Positions 41,143 through 50,029 of a stretch of DNA of 57,966 bases are shown in pieces. Under the pieces are notes generated by a model, which was not told the DNA's origin, searched no databases, and saw only the letters and a list, made by a program, of their open reading frames with translations. The translations under genes were made by a program, and so were the position numbers. The DNA comes from Nitrospira sp. Lineage in GTDB: Bacteria > Nitrospirota > Nitrospiria > Nitrospirales > Nitrospiraceae. Where the stretch lies: the NCBI GenBank assembly GCA_016788885.1, contig JAEURX010000050.1:1-57966 (forward strand), in the 5' to 3' direction. Positions within the stretch are counted from its first letter, which is position 1; the number at the start of each line of letters is the position of its first letter.

Positions 41143-42912
41143 CTACAGATAGTGACCAGTGTTGACGGTTTCAATTTGGCGCGCCTCGGCCGGCCCGCCA
41201 CTGATCGTCCGAAGGTGGACAATCTTCTCGCCCTTCTTGCCCGCAACCTTCGCCCAATCGTCCGGGTTGGTCGTATTCGGCAGGTCTTCGTGCTCCTTGA
41301 ACTCTTCCCGAATCGCCCGGATCAAATCCTCTGCCCGCAGACCGGTCCCTTCTTTGGCAATCGCGCGTTTGACCGCGAATTTCTTGGCTCGGGAGACAAT
41401 GCCTTCAATCAAGGCACCGCTGGCGAAATCTTTGAAGTACAACACTTCCTTCTCGCCGTTTGCATAGGTGACCTCGATGAATTTATTTTCATCTGTCGTG
41501 GCATACATGGCATCCACGGTCAGATTCATCAACGAGTCCACTAGGGCTCGCGCATCCCCGCCGTGGCGGGAGAGATCCTCTTCAGCAAACGGCAGATCGG
41601 TGGTGACATACTTCGAGAAAATATCCCTAGCCGCCGTCGCATCAGGTCGTCCGACCTTGACCTTGACGTCCAAGCGACCTGCTCGGAGCACCGCCGGATC
41701 GATCAGGTCTTGCCGGTTGCTGGCCCCGATGACGATGACATTCGTCAAACGCTCCACGCCGTCGATCTCGGACAGGAATTGCGGCACGATGGTCGACTCG
41801 ATATCAGACGAAATTCCAGTGCCGCGTGTGCGGAACAGGGCGTCCATTTCGTCAAAAAACACGATCACCGGATGACCGTCGTCGGCACGCTCCTTGGCCT
41901 TTTTGAACACCTCGCGCACTTGCCGTTCAGATTCACCGACATACTTATTCAGCAACTCCGGCCCTTTGACATGCAGAAAATAGCTGCGTAACTGCTTGTC
42001 TTTCAAATGCCCGAGTTTCTTGGCGATCGAACTGGCAACGGCTTTCGCGATCAGGGTTTTTCCACAACCCGGAGGGCCATACAGCAGCACCCCTTTCGGC
42101 GCGCTCAATTTATAGTTCGAAAAGATGTGCGGATACAGGAACGGAAGCTCGACCGCATCGCGGACCTGGTCGATTTCCTTCTGCAGTCCACCAATATGCT
42201 CGTAGTCCACATCCGGCACCTCTTCAAGCACGAGCTCTTCAGCCTCCGACTTAGGCAACTTCTCAATCACGCAACCCGAGCGCACATCGTACAACAGATG
42301 ATCCCCCACGCTGAGCCGTTCGTTGAGCAACGGCTCGCCGAGTTCGGCGACTTTCTCTTCGTCGAAGTGCAGGGTGACCAGCGCTCGATTCCCCTCGAGA
42401 ACGTCCTTCAGACGAACGACTTCTCCCTGTACGTCGAACCCACGCACCGCGATGACGTTCAAGGCTTCGTTGAGAATGACTTCCTGCCCTTTACGCAAGT
42501 CCTTCGCTTTGATGGAGGGATGAAGGCTTACCTTCATCTTGCGGCCCGAGACATAGACATTCCCGGTTCCGTCGGTGTCGAGGCTGGAGAAAATTCCGTA
42601 GGTCGAGGGGGGAGCCGTCAGTTTTTCGACCTCGGCCCGCAGCGTTTCGATTTGTGATTTGGCTTCTTGGAGAGTGGCGACGAGCTTTTCGTTTTGCTTC
42701 GTCGTTTGTTCGAGCTGGTAGCGTGACTGGTAGAGCCGCCGAATTTCCTCTTCCATCGACTGGATTTGGGTGCGAAGCTTTTCGACCTCGCGCGCGTGCT
42801 CGTCGTTTTTGTGTGTCACGACTCCCTCTCCGTCAGAAAGTGATTTGGTCAGGCGCTTGACGGAATCACGGAAGGACCGGAGTCGGCCTGAACTCCCTTT
42901 TGGTTCGGCCAT
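41143..42912 (-). CDS. mpa: Proteasome-associated AAA ATPase (Mpa/ARC)
   Basis: Hexameric unfoldase that feeds tagged substrates into the 20S core. 589 residues: an N-terminal coiled coil (about 43-100; EVEKLRTQIQSMEEEIRRLY), OB-fold domains (about 100-235), and a AAA+ domain with Walker A YGPPGCGKTLIAKAVASSI, Walker B VIVFFDEMDALF and arginine-finger region RAGRLDVKVKVGRPD. It ends TGHYL, with the penultimate Tyr that docks into alpha-ring pockets. The N-terminal coiled coil is the part that recognises Pup in actinobacteria. First gene behind the cassette promoter. Confidence 0.95.
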   Translation of the reverse strand: MAEPKGSSGRLRSFRDSVKRLTKSLSDGEGVVTHKNDEHAREVEKLRTQIQSMEEEIRRLYQSRYQLEQTTKQNEKLVATLQEAKSQIETLRAEVEKLTAPPSTYGIFSSLDTDGTGNVYVSGRKMKVSLHPSIKAKDLRKGQEVILNEALNVIAVRGFDVQGEVVRLKDVLEGNRALVTLHFDEEKVAELGEPLLNERLSVGDHLLYDVRSGCVIEKLPKSEAEELVLEEVPDVDYEHIGGLQKEIDQVRDAVELPFLYPHIFSNYKLSAPKGVLLYGPPGCGKTLIAKAVASSIAKKLGHLKDKQLRSYFLHVKGPELLNKYVGESERQVREVFKKAKERADDGHPVIVFFDEMDALFRTRGTGISSDIESTIVPQFLSEIDGVERLTNVIVIGASNRQDLIDPAVLRAGRLDVKVKVGRPDATAARDIFSKYVTTDLPFAEEDLSRHGGDARALVDSLMNLTVDAMYATTDENKFIEVTYANGEKEVLYFKDFASGALIEGIVSRAKKFAVKRAIAKEGTGLRAEDLIRAIREEFKEHEDLPNTTNPDDWAKVAGKKGEKIVHLRTISGGPAEARQIETVNTGHYL

Positions 42913-42972
42913 TGCCCCACTCGTCGGATTGTTGAAAATCCTGAACAGTGACGGTCATCCACACTTTTTCGG

Positions 42973-43001
42973 ATTCTAACACCCACATAGGGGGTGGTCA
43001 A
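42973..43001 (-). promoter_or_regulatory. Sigma-70-type promoter of the proteasome operon
   Basis: Minus-strand TTGACC (43001-42996), 17-bp spacer, TAGAAT (42978-42973). The predicted start near 42966 gives a leader of about 55 nt before mpa. It separates the proteasome genes from the thiS-thiG-thiE operon upstream on the same strand. Confidence 0.7.
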
Positions 43002-43069
43002 CTGCGCCTCTCGGCCACGATGCATGGCCTGTGGCCGTTGCTGATTGTGCGCCGCACGAAAGATCATCA

Positions 43070-43780
43070 TCACTCCGTTTCAATCGCGGAGAGCAACGAC
43101 GTGGTAGCCTGCGCAACGTCGGCTGCGCTTAGGATCGAGGACAACACAGCCGCGCCGAACGCTCCAGCCTGCCTGGCCTCGCGTGCACGGACCGCCGTCA
43201 TGCCGCCGATCGCAAAAATCGGAATACGAACGCATCGTGCGGCCTGCTCAAGCACCGACAATCCGAGAGGCACGCCATACTCCCGCTTCGACGGCGTGTC
43301 ATGAATCGGCCCCAACACGACGAAATCGGCGCCCTGCTGTTCGGCCGCGAGCGCACCATCAATGGAATGCACGGACACTCCCAGCAATTGAGCCGACTGC
43401 AGCAGGCCTCGCACCACTGCCGGCGGCAAACTACTCTCCCGCAAATGCACGCCGGCAGTCGATAAGGCACACGCCAGATCCACACGGTCATTGATGAAGA
43501 GTTGGGCCTGCGGCAATTCACGCTGTAGGTCGCCTGCCAAGGCCTGCAGGGCACGAATGGGAAGATCACGTTCACGCAGTTGAACCGCGCGCACACCTGC
43601 CGAGACCGCCTGGCGGAGTACCGACAACAGCGGCCGCCCGGCGGTTTGATGGCGATCAGTGACGAGATACAGGTGGAAATCGACAGAAGGCATTCGCGGA
43701 ACGTGTTGAGACGTGAGTCGTGAATGTGGACTGTGTCGTCGCGACTGAGTCAGCACTGAGTCAGTATCGGACGCAGACAT
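43070..43780 (-). CDS. thiE: Thiamine-phosphate synthase (ThiE/TenI family)
   Basis: TIM-barrel enzyme joining the thiazole and pyrimidine units of thiamin. Motifs: FHLYLVTDRHQTAGRPLLSV, GVRAVQLRERDLPIRALQAL, LFINDRVDLACALSTAGVHL, FVVLGPIHDTPSKREYGVPL and IPIFAIGGMTAVRAREARQA. The ORF gives 236 residues from 43780; an inner ATG at 43693 would remove a non-conserved 29-residue start, and neither has a strong ribosome site. The loop sequence is also compatible with TenI, so a ThiE versus TenI decision is not certain. Next to thiG, which favours a thiamin role. Confidence 0.85.
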   Translation of the reverse strand: MSASDTDSVLTQSRRHSPHSRLTSQHVPRMPSVDFHLYLVTDRHQTAGRPLLSVLRQAVSAGVRAVQLRERDLPIRALQALAGDLQRELPQAQLFINDRVDLACALSTAGVHLRESSLPPAVVRGLLQSAQLLGVSVHSIDGALAAEQQGADFVVLGPIHDTPSKREYGVPLGLSVLEQAARCVRIPIFAIGGMTAVRAREARQAGAFGAAVLSSILSAADVAQATTSLLSAIETE

Positions 43781-43822
43781 CGGCGTGACGTATCCACCTT
43801 CACGCCCCGCTCGCGTTACGGA

Positions 43823-44593
43823 TCACAACATCCCTTCGATCGGACTGCTCGCCGTCGCGTACAGCTTGCGGGGGATGCGCCCCGCCTTGTATGCCAGGCG
43901 ACCTGCCCAGACGGCGTACTTCATGGCTTCCGCCATGGCGATAGGATCCTGGGCTCCAGCGATCGCGGTATTCATCAGCACCGCATCTGCGCCATACTCC
44001 ATCGCCAGCGCGGCATCGGAGGCCGTTCCCACCCCTGCGTCTACAATGATGGGCACCTTCACCGTCTCCATGATGATCTTCAGATTGTACGGATTGCGGA
44101 TGCCGAGACCGGAGCCGATCGGTGCGGCCAGCGGCATCACCGCCGGGCAACCGATGTCCACCAGTTTCTTTGCCACGATCGGGTCATCGTTGGTATAGGG
44201 CAGCACGATGAACCCTTCCTTGATGAGAATCTTGGCCGCTTCGATCAAGCCCGCCGTGTCGGGAAACAACGTTTTCTCGTCGCCGAGCACTTCCAGCTTG
44301 ACCAGATCGGACACGCCGGCCGCCCGTGCCAGCCGAGCGTACCGCACCGCGTCTTCGACCGTATAACACCCGGCCGTGTTCGGCAGAATGATGTATTTCT
44401 TCGGATCGAGATAGTCCAGGAGATTTTCTTTAGAACGATCCGTGATATTCACGCGACGAACGGCCACCGTCACAACATCAGCCCCGGAGGCATCGATCGC
44501 TTTCTTGGTTTCCGCAAAGTCTTTGTATTTTCCGGTACCGACCCACAGACGCGATTGAAACTCCCTACCGGCGATCACCAACCGATCATTCAT
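43823..44593 (-). CDS. thiG: Thiazole synthase
   Basis: Makes the thiazole phosphate from deoxyxylulose phosphate, dehydroglycine and ThiS thiocarboxylate. TIM barrel with [66 protein letters not shown] (the Schiff-base Lys region) and [20 protein letters not shown]. The ATG at 44593 is better spaced from the AGGGA site than the ATG at 44602, which abuts it. About 256 residues. Three-gene thi cluster with thiS 12 bp upstream. Confidence 0.95.
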   Translation of the reverse strand: MNDRLVIAGREFQSRLWVGTGKYKDFAETKKAIDASGADVVTVAVRRVNITDRSKENLLDYLDPKKYIILPNTAGCYTVEDAVRYARLARAAGVSDLVKLEVLGDEKTLFPDTAGLIEAAKILIKEGFIVLPYTNDDPIVAKKLVDIGCPAVMPLAAPIGSGLGIRNPYNLKIIMETVKVPIIVDAGVGTASDAALAMEYGADAVLMNTAIAGAQDPIAMAEAMKYAVWAGRLAYKAGRIPRKLYATASSPIEGML

Positions 44594-44605
44594 CGTAGCC
44601 ATCCC

Positions 44606-44812
44606 TTAGTTCGCTCCGCCGCCAATGAAGCTTAATATTTCCACCCGATCTCCATCACGGAGCCCGCGGGTCTCGAAGTCGTTCCGGTCCAAAATTTCCA
44701 AGTTCAATTCAACCGCCACGCGATCGGTCCGGATGTCCAACTCCCGTAACAGCCCTGCCACCGTCTGCCCGACGCCGATCCCTCGAGATTCGCCATTCAG
44801 CTGGATCTTCAC
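44606..44812 (-). CDS. thiS: Sulfur carrier protein ThiS with extra C-terminal residues
   Basis: A 68-residue ubiquitin-fold sulfur carrier that delivers sulfur to ThiG. It starts MKIQLNGESRGIGVGQTVAG and has DRVAVELNLEILDRNDFETR and GDRVEILSFIGGGAN. ThiS proteins normally end in Gly-Gly, which ThiF adenylates. Here two residues, Ala-Asn, follow the glycines before the TAA, so the carrier end is masked. A GTG start at 44812 follows GAGGTG five bases upstream. Confidence 0.9.
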   Translation of the reverse strand: MKIQLNGESRGIGVGQTVAGLLRELDIRTDRVAVELNLEILDRNDFETRGLRDGDRVEILSFIGGGAN

Positions 44813-44836
44813 CGATTCACCTCAACACGTTGGATC

Positions 44837-44866
44837 ATCCTATGAAACGGCAAAACCGGTTGTCAA
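44837..44866 (-). promoter_or_regulatory. Sigma-70-type promoter of thiS-thiG-thiE
   Basis: Minus-strand TTGACA (44866-44861), 18-bp spacer, TAGGAT (44842-44837). The predicted start near 44831 leaves a leader of only about 20 nt, too short for a TPP riboswitch, and no THI-box sequence is visible. Confidence 0.65.
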
Positions 44867-44941
44867 CCAAGCCTGGACAGGGCTTGCCGTTTGCCATCGA
44901 TTGCCCGCACAATGGCCTTCGCTGCTTCTTGGGATTCACTC

Positions 44942-45433
44942 ATGGATCAACGCGTCCAGCAACTCGCCCAGATCTTCCGGGCCATGGCCACACTCCTGGC
45001 AACCCAACGCGCCAATCCCTATCGGGTACGCGCCTACCGGAACGCGGCCGATGCGATTCTCTCCGTGACAGGAGATCTGACCGATTTGGCTGCACGGCAC
45101 GAGTTGCAGAACATCCCGGGAATCGGGAAAGACTTAGCGGGGAAAATAGAAGAGTTTCTCTCGACCGGCACGATTCGCGCGTATGAAGAACTGAGGACTC
45201 CGTTGCCGGAGGAAGTGGCGGCCTGGGCTGCACTACCAGGCCTATCCGATGCCTTGGTGAGCTATGTGTATTTCAGACTCAACATCCGCACCTTGACCGA
45301 TCTGGAATCCCTGGTTGCGTCCCACCTGTTGCGAACGCAACCAGGATTTACCGGATCGGAAGAAGCATTGCTCGCGGCAATCCGTCGCCAGCTCACACCG
45401 GCAGCACTTACGCCGCCGGACGCAGCTCCTTAA
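44942..45433 (+). CDS. Stand-alone Pol X N-terminal (helix-hairpin-helix) domain protein
   Basis: About 163 residues resembling only the N-terminal 8-kDa lyase-like and helix-hairpin-helix part of family X DNA polymerases (PolX): MATLLATQRANPYRVRAYR, LQNIPGIGKDLAGKIEEFL (HhH motif) and STGTIRAYEELRTPLPEE. There is no nucleotidyltransferase or PHP domain after it. Such proteins probably bind DNA at gaps or branched structures; the function here is not known. ATG at 44942 chosen; an upstream ATG (44912) and TTG (44891) are possible. Its 3' end overlaps the convergent ctpA end by 26 bp. Confidence 0.75.
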   Translation: MDQRVQQLAQIFRAMATLLATQRANPYRVRAYRNAADAILSVTGDLTDLAARHELQNIPGIGKDLAGKIEEFLSTGTIRAYEELRTPLPEEVAAWAALPGLSDALVSYVYFRLNIRTLTDLESLVASHLLRTQPGFTGSEEALLAAIRRQLTPAALTPPDAAP

Positions 45434-46751
45434 AGATTTTCCACGTCTTGAGCAGTTCGACGGCTTTCTGCAGTTGAACGTCGTCGTCCAAGGAAATTTC
45501 TCCGGCTGCATCGCCTAGTGAGACGGCCCCGTTCTTATGCGCCGGTTCCTCGGCCGGTTTTGCGGGCGCATCCTTACCCGTCGCCGCCCCCTTCGCCACC
45601 TTCGGCTCAGGTTCCTTCCCTTCCTTCTCACCGGCTTTTGCCACCGTCGGTGCCTGAAGCTTCACGACAATGTCCGGTGTGATGCCGGTCGACTGAATCG
45701 AGCGGCCTTTCGGGGTATAGTACTTAGCCGTCGTGAGACGGAGGCCGGAGCCGTCACCGAGCGGGAGAATCGTTTGCACCGATCCTTTGCCGAACGACGT
45801 AGTCCCGACGATCACGGCACGCCCCCAATCCTGCAGGGCACCGGCCACGATCTCGGACGCACTCGCAGATCCTTCGTTCACCAGGATGATCATCGGAGAA
45901 TCTTCCAGCGTCTCCTTGGTCTTGGAGAACCACTCATCTTTCTTGCCTTCGCGGCCCTTGGTATAAACGATCAGCTTTCCATTCCCCACAAACTGTTCCG
46001 ACACATCGACCGCCGCCGTCAGCAGACCGCCGGGATTGTTCCGCAGGTCGAGGATGGTGCCCTGCACCTTCTGCTCCTTAAATTGCTTCAGCGCCCGACT
46101 GAGGTCACGACCCGTGGCCTCCTGGAACTGTGTCAGCCGGACATACCCGATGGTGTTGTCGAGCACCTTGAACTTCACGCTTTCGATCTTGATGGTATCG
46201 CGCACCAGTGAGAACGCCAGAGGATCGGCGGTGCCTTCGCGCTGAATCGTCAGATTGACTTTCGTCCCCTTCGGGCCGCGCATTTTCTGCACCGCATCCA
46301 TCAGGGTCAAGTCTTTGGTGGGCTCGTCGTTCACCTTGGTAATGAAGTCGCCGGCCTTGATGCCTGCCCGATGCGCGGGTGTTCCTTCGATCGGGGAAAT
46401 CACGGCCAATCGGTTTTCCTTCACGCCGATTTGAATCCCCACCCCGCCGAATTCACCCTTGGTCTCGACTTGCATCTCTTTATACATCTCAGGAGTCATG
46501 TAGGCCGAATGCGGATCGAGCGTCGACAGCATGCCACGAATCGCGCCCTGGACGAGGTCTTTCACCTTAGTTTCGTCGACATAGTGTTTCTGCACCTGCG
46601 TCAACACCTCGGAGAATGTCCGCAATTCCTCGTAGGTTTCGGATGCGTGCCCGGTCCGTTCCAATCCCTTTTCCAAAATCAGGCCGATGCCTAAGGCCAC
46701 CGTCACCATCAACAAAAGATATAACCACCGTCGGCTCCGCCGCTGTTCCAT
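45408..46751 (-). CDS. ctpA: S41 family carboxy-terminal processing protease
   Basis: Membrane-anchored periplasmic serine protease, 447 residues. N-terminal membrane segment WLYLLLMVTVALGIGLIL, then a short helical domain, a PDZ domain (about 95-175; VISPIEGTPAHRAGIKAGDF) and the S41 catalytic domain with the Ser in LVNEGSASASEIVAGALQDW and the Lys in GTTSFGKGSVQTILPL. A Lys/Glu/Pro/Ala-rich linker (about 370-420) precedes the end. Last gene of the ftsE-ftsX-envC-ctpA set; such proteases often trim cell-wall hydrolases or their regulators. Confidence 0.93.
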   Translation of the reverse strand: MEQRRSRRWLYLLLMVTVALGIGLILEKGLERTGHASETYEELRTFSEVLTQVQKHYVDETKVKDLVQGAIRGMLSTLDPHSAYMTPEMYKEMQVETKGEFGGVGIQIGVKENRLAVISPIEGTPAHRAGIKAGDFITKVNDEPTKDLTLMDAVQKMRGPKGTKVNLTIQREGTADPLAFSLVRDTIKIESVKFKVLDNTIGYVRLTQFQEATGRDLSRALKQFKEQKVQGTILDLRNNPGGLLTAAVDVSEQFVGNGKLIVYTKGREGKKDEWFSKTKETLEDSPMIILVNEGSASASEIVAGALQDWGRAVIVGTTSFGKGSVQTILPLGDGSGLRLTTAKYYTPKGRSIQSTGITPDIVVKLQAPTVAKAGEKEGKEPEPKVAKGAATGKDAPAKPAEEPAHKNGAVSLGDAAGEISLDDDVQLQKAVELLKTWKIFKELRPAA

Positions 46752-46777
46752 AACGTGGGTTCCTTCCTCCCCGAGGC

Positions 46778-47965
46778 CTACCGCTTAGAGAGCCACACCA
46801 GGGGATCTACCGGCTCCGCCCCTTCGCGCAGCTCAAAATAAAGCGTATTCTCACCAGTCATGCCCGTATCGCCCGTCTCACCGATTGCTTCCCCCGCTTC
46901 TATTCTGGCCCCGACGGAGGTCAAAATTTTTGATGCATGGGCGTACAGCGAAAACACCCCATTGGCATGATCCATGATTATAACGAGTCCGTACCCTTTC
47001 AACCAGTCTGCATAGACAACCTGACCGGCCAACACCGACCGTATATTACTCCCTTCCGCCGCGCGAATCTCAATCCCTTTTCGCTGGATATAGGTATTAA
47101 ACGTGGGATGCTTCTGCCTGCCGAAGTAGGACACCACTTGCCCGTCGGTGGGCCACAACAGCGTTCCGCGTAAGGCGCGAAGGCCTCCCCCGGCGGACGG
47201 TGGGCGACTGGCCAGCGCGGCTCGACGCCTGGCCTCCAGCTCCTTCAATAGACTGTCGACCCTGGTTGCCGAACGTTCCAGCTCTTCCACGGCCCGATCA
47301 TGGGATTCCTTTTCTTGCGTGATTTTCGCAAGATAGACCCGTTTCTGTTTTTTCAAACCCTGGATCTGAGCCAGCTTGTCTTCCGTGGTGACCTTGTACG
47401 CCAGAATGCCCTGACGTGCCTCCTCCCGATTTCGTTCGACTTCAGCGATCCGCTCGGCATCCCTTCGGTAGGTTTCCATGATCTCATACTCTCGCTGCGT
47501 CACTGCCGAGAGATAGCGAAACCGACGCTGGAAATCTCCGGCTGAACTGGCCGCAAGAAGCGTCTTCAGATGCCAGAAGCGCCCCTCGACATACTGAACC
47601 CGTAAGCGGGCGGCAATGGCATCCTGCCGTTCGTCGATACGCTCAGAGAGCCGACTTAGTTGCACGCTCATCTGCTCAATTTCCAAATCCTTCCGCTTGA
47701 GCTTCTTGACGATATCCTGGTGCTCCTGCCGATATCGAACCAGGCGCTCATCTAACGATTGCAAACCCTGTAACACCGATTCCCGCTTCTTCTCCGCCTC
47801 ATCCGCCTTCTTGCGTTTTTCGACAATGGTGCCGCGCAGTTTTTCCAGCGTCTTCTTTTCCTGCTCGATCTTGTCCGCGTACGAGTCCTTACGCTCGGCA
47901 GCCTGCGACAGCGAAACCAGCCACAGCAGCGTGAGGAACAGGCATCCCCCCCGAATCCACCTCAT
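46778..47965 (-). CDS. envC: Murein hydrolase activator EnvC family
   Basis: About 395 residues. The signal peptide (MRWIRGGCLFLTLLWLVSLS) is followed by a long coiled coil (about 30-255; YADKIEQEKKTLEKLRGTIV and later repeats) and a C-terminal LytM domain (about 290-395). The LytM domain is degenerate: where active enzymes have HxH it reads ENTLYFELREG, and the first His motif is also lost, as in EnvC, which activates amidases rather than cutting peptidoglycan. The ATG overlaps the ftsX stop (ATGA). The frame is open to 48049 but that part overlaps ftsX. Confidence 0.92.
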   Translation of the reverse strand: MRWIRGGCLFLTLLWLVSLSQAAERKDSYADKIEQEKKTLEKLRGTIVEKRKKADEAEKKRESVLQGLQSLDERLVRYRQEHQDIVKKLKRKDLEIEQMSVQLSRLSERIDERQDAIAARLRVQYVEGRFWHLKTLLAASSAGDFQRRFRYLSAVTQREYEIMETYRRDAERIAEVERNREEARQGILAYKVTTEDKLAQIQGLKKQKRVYLAKITQEKESHDRAVEELERSATRVDSLLKELEARRRAALASRPPSAGGGLRALRGTLLWPTDGQVVSYFGRQKHPTFNTYIQRKGIEIRAAEGSNIRSVLAGQVVYADWLKGYGLVIIMDHANGVFSLYAHASKILTSVGARIEAGEAIGETGDTGMTGENTLYFELREGAEPVDPLVWLSKR

Positions 47966-48867
47966 GCCCGCCCCTCTCCAAAGTGCAACAGCGAAAGAAA
48001 ACTGCCGGCGCAACCGAGGAACAGCCCGACCAAGACGAGCACCACACACATGTCGAACGAAAAGAAGGTCAGCAGGGCATCGACACCCAGAAAGCGGGTG
48101 GCGGAATGGATTTCATGACGGAACAGTTCGAATCCGGCCTTGAGAATGACCAGCGACAGGGCACTCCCACAGAGCCCCAGTGCCGCCCCTTCCAGGAGAT
48201 AGGGCACACGAATGAACGTCGTACTCGCGCCGATCAGACCGAGAATCTCAATTTCTTCACGACGCGAATAGAGTGCCAAACGGATGGTGTTCGCGATGAT
48301 CGTGACGGACGCGGTGGACAAGATCAGCCCGACAATGATGGCCGCCACCTCGATGTAGCGGACAATCCCAGCCAACGCCTCCACCCATTCCTGATTGTAT
48401 TGAACTTGACCGACGCCGGGAATCAGCTGCACACGATTGGCCCAACGCCGCATCGCGTCCGCTGAACGTGAATCCGCAGCCAGGGCGACCACGAACGACG
48501 CGGGCAAGGGATTCTGTCCCAGCCCCTGGAGGAGCCGGGACTCCGAGGGAAACTGCGCCTGAAAATCGGCCAGCGCCCGCTCCTTGGAGACATACGTAAG
48601 GGACCGCACCGCGCGATCGGCTCGCAACTGGAGCTCGATCTCGTTTCGTGCGGGCTCAGGCAGATCATCCTGCACATACACCATCACTTGAATATCTTGC
48701 TCCAGCGAGGCAGCCAGAGCTTTCAGGTTGACGTAGAGCAGGAGAAAGACGCCGACGCAGGCAAAGGTAAACGCGGTCGTGGCGACAGCGACCACCGTGG
48801 TCGTGCGATTCGTGAGGACGTTGACGACCGCTTCCCGCAACAAGTAGAGCAGCCGCCTCACAGACAC
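47962..48867 (-). CDS. ftsX: Cell division ABC transporter permease FtsX
   Basis: 301 residues with four membrane helices (about 23-43, 173-195, 225-247 and 270-292) and a large periplasmic loop (about 44-170) that should contact EnvC. Conserved segments: FACVGVFLLLYVNLKALAAS, VMVYVQDDLPEPARNEIELQ and YSRREEIEILGLIGASTTFI. FtsEX transmits ATP hydrolysis to EnvC to switch on septal amidases. GTG start at 48867 with GGAG five bases upstream; overlaps ftsE by 10 bp. Confidence 0.94.
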   Translation of the reverse strand: MSVRRLLYLLREAVVNVLTNRTTTVVAVATTAFTFACVGVFLLLYVNLKALAASLEQDIQVMVYVQDDLPEPARNEIELQLRADRAVRSLTYVSKERALADFQAQFPSESRLLQGLGQNPLPASFVVALAADSRSADAMRRWANRVQLIPGVGQVQYNQEWVEALAGIVRYIEVAAIIVGLILSTASVTIIANTIRLALYSRREEIEILGLIGASTTFIRVPYLLEGAALGLCGSALSLVILKAGFELFRHEIHSATRFLGVDALLTFFSFDMCVVLVLVGLFLGCAGSFLSLLHFGEGRA

Positions 48868-49526
48868 ACCTGCTCCCGTGACACAACCTTCCCGTGCTCC
48901 AGGGTGATGACCCGCCGATTGACCTGAGCCAGCACATTGGGATCGTGCGTCGCCACGATAATCGTCGTGCCTCTGGCGTTGATGGCTTTGAACAGCTCGA
49001 TGATTTCGCTTGTCAACTCAGGATCCAAATTCCCGGTCGGTTCATCCGCCAGGAGCATGATCGGCCCGTTGACGATAGCGCGTGCGATACACACACGTTG
49101 CTGCTCCCCGGTGGAAAGCCCGGGGGGAAAGAGATCTTTCTTGTGGTCCAGCCCGACGGAACGTAACGCCTCCGCCACCTTGCGTCGGATTTCCGTGATG
49201 GAAGCGCCCTGCACCAGCAAGGGAAGGGACACATTCTCAAAGACGGTTTTCTTCGGAAGAAGTCGGAAGTCTTGCAACACGACGCCGACTTTTCGGCGGA
49301 GGACTGGAATTTCGGATGCGCGCAACTTGGAAAGACTACGACCCTGAATGAGAACCTGACCTTCCTCCGGACGCTCGGCCCCGATCAACAGCTTCAGCAA
49401 GGTCGATTTTCCGGCGCCGCTCGGCCCCATCAACAACACGAACTCGCCTTTCTCGATCTCGAGCGTGACGTCGGAGAGTGCGGGACGGCGATCGTAATAT
49501 TTTGAGACATGAAACAGTTGAATCAT
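48858..49526 (-). CDS. ftsE: Cell division ATP-binding protein FtsE
   Basis: ABC ATPase partner of FtsX, about 222 residues. Starts MIQLFHVSKYYDRRPALSDV; Walker A LMGPSGAGKSTLLKLL, Q-loop VVLQDFRLLPKKTVFENVSL, signature LSTGEQQRVCIARAIV, Walker B IMLLADEPTGNLD and H-loop IIVATHDPNVL. ATG 49526 preferred to a GTG four codons upstream. A 100-bp gap separates it from yraN upstream on the same strand. Confidence 0.96.
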   Translation of the reverse strand: MIQLFHVSKYYDRRPALSDVTLEIEKGEFVLLMGPSGAGKSTLLKLLIGAERPEEGQVLIQGRSLSKLRASEIPVLRRKVGVVLQDFRLLPKKTVFENVSLPLLVQGASITEIRRKVAEALRSVGLDHKKDLFPPGLSTGEQQRVCIARAIVNGPIMLLADEPTGNLDPELTSEIIELFKAINARGTTIIVATHDPNVLAQVNRRVITLEHGKVVSREQVCL

Positions 49527-49627
49527 GAATGGTGCCACCGGCCGCGAGCCGAGCGCCCGGACGTGCCGGCCACTCCCCGCCTCACAGAACAGGCCACTGA
49601 TACATCACGCTGACGCGTTCATCCCTC

Positions 49628-50014
49628 CTACCATCGCAGATCATCCCCACCAACGTCGAATGCATTCGCAATATGTTGCACCGCTTCAGCGGGACCGGCA
49701 TCATCCTGGATCAACACGACATCGAAGCGGCAAGCCCGATCCTCAATTCGATGTTGAGCCAGATACTGTGCCGCCAGCCGGACCAACTTCGCACGTTTAC
49801 GTGCATCAACCGCTTCAATGGCGCCGCCGTATGCCCCGGTGCGGCGCCGCTTCACCTCCACAAACACCAACACGCCATGATCATCTGCGACCAAGTCGAG
49901 TTCGCCCAAGGGGGAGCGCACGTTCCGGCCAAGAATGCGAAACCCTTGATCACGCAAGAATGCCTCGGCCCGTCCCTCCCCTTCGTCTCCCACCAGGCGT
50001 CGTCCGTCGGCCAT
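49628..50014 (-). CDS. yraN: YraN family (UPF0102) nuclease-like protein
   Basis: 128 residues. Starts GDEGEGRAEAFLRDQGFRIL, then GELDLVADDHGVLVFVEVKR, the PD-(D/E)XK-like core (E, D and ExK), and AVDARKRAKLVRLAAQYL. The family is thought to be Holliday-junction-resolvase-like, though its activity is not well defined. It commonly follows rnhB, as here (15-bp gap). Confidence 0.92.
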   Translation of the reverse strand: MADGRRLVGDEGEGRAEAFLRDQGFRILGRNVRSPLGELDLVADDHGVLVFVEVKRRRTGAYGGAIEAVDARKRAKLVRLAAQYLAQHRIEDRACRFDVVLIQDDAGPAEAVQHIANAFDVGGDDLRW

Positions 50015-50029
50015 TGATCGAGTCCCTCT

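Noticed and set aside
44606..44936. TPP riboswitch ahead of thiS
   Set aside because: The predicted leader is about 20 nt and no THI-box motifs are visible.
48858..49538. GTG at 49538 as the ftsE start
   Set aside because: The ATG at 49526 has a better-placed GGTGG and begins the conserved MIQLFHV segment.
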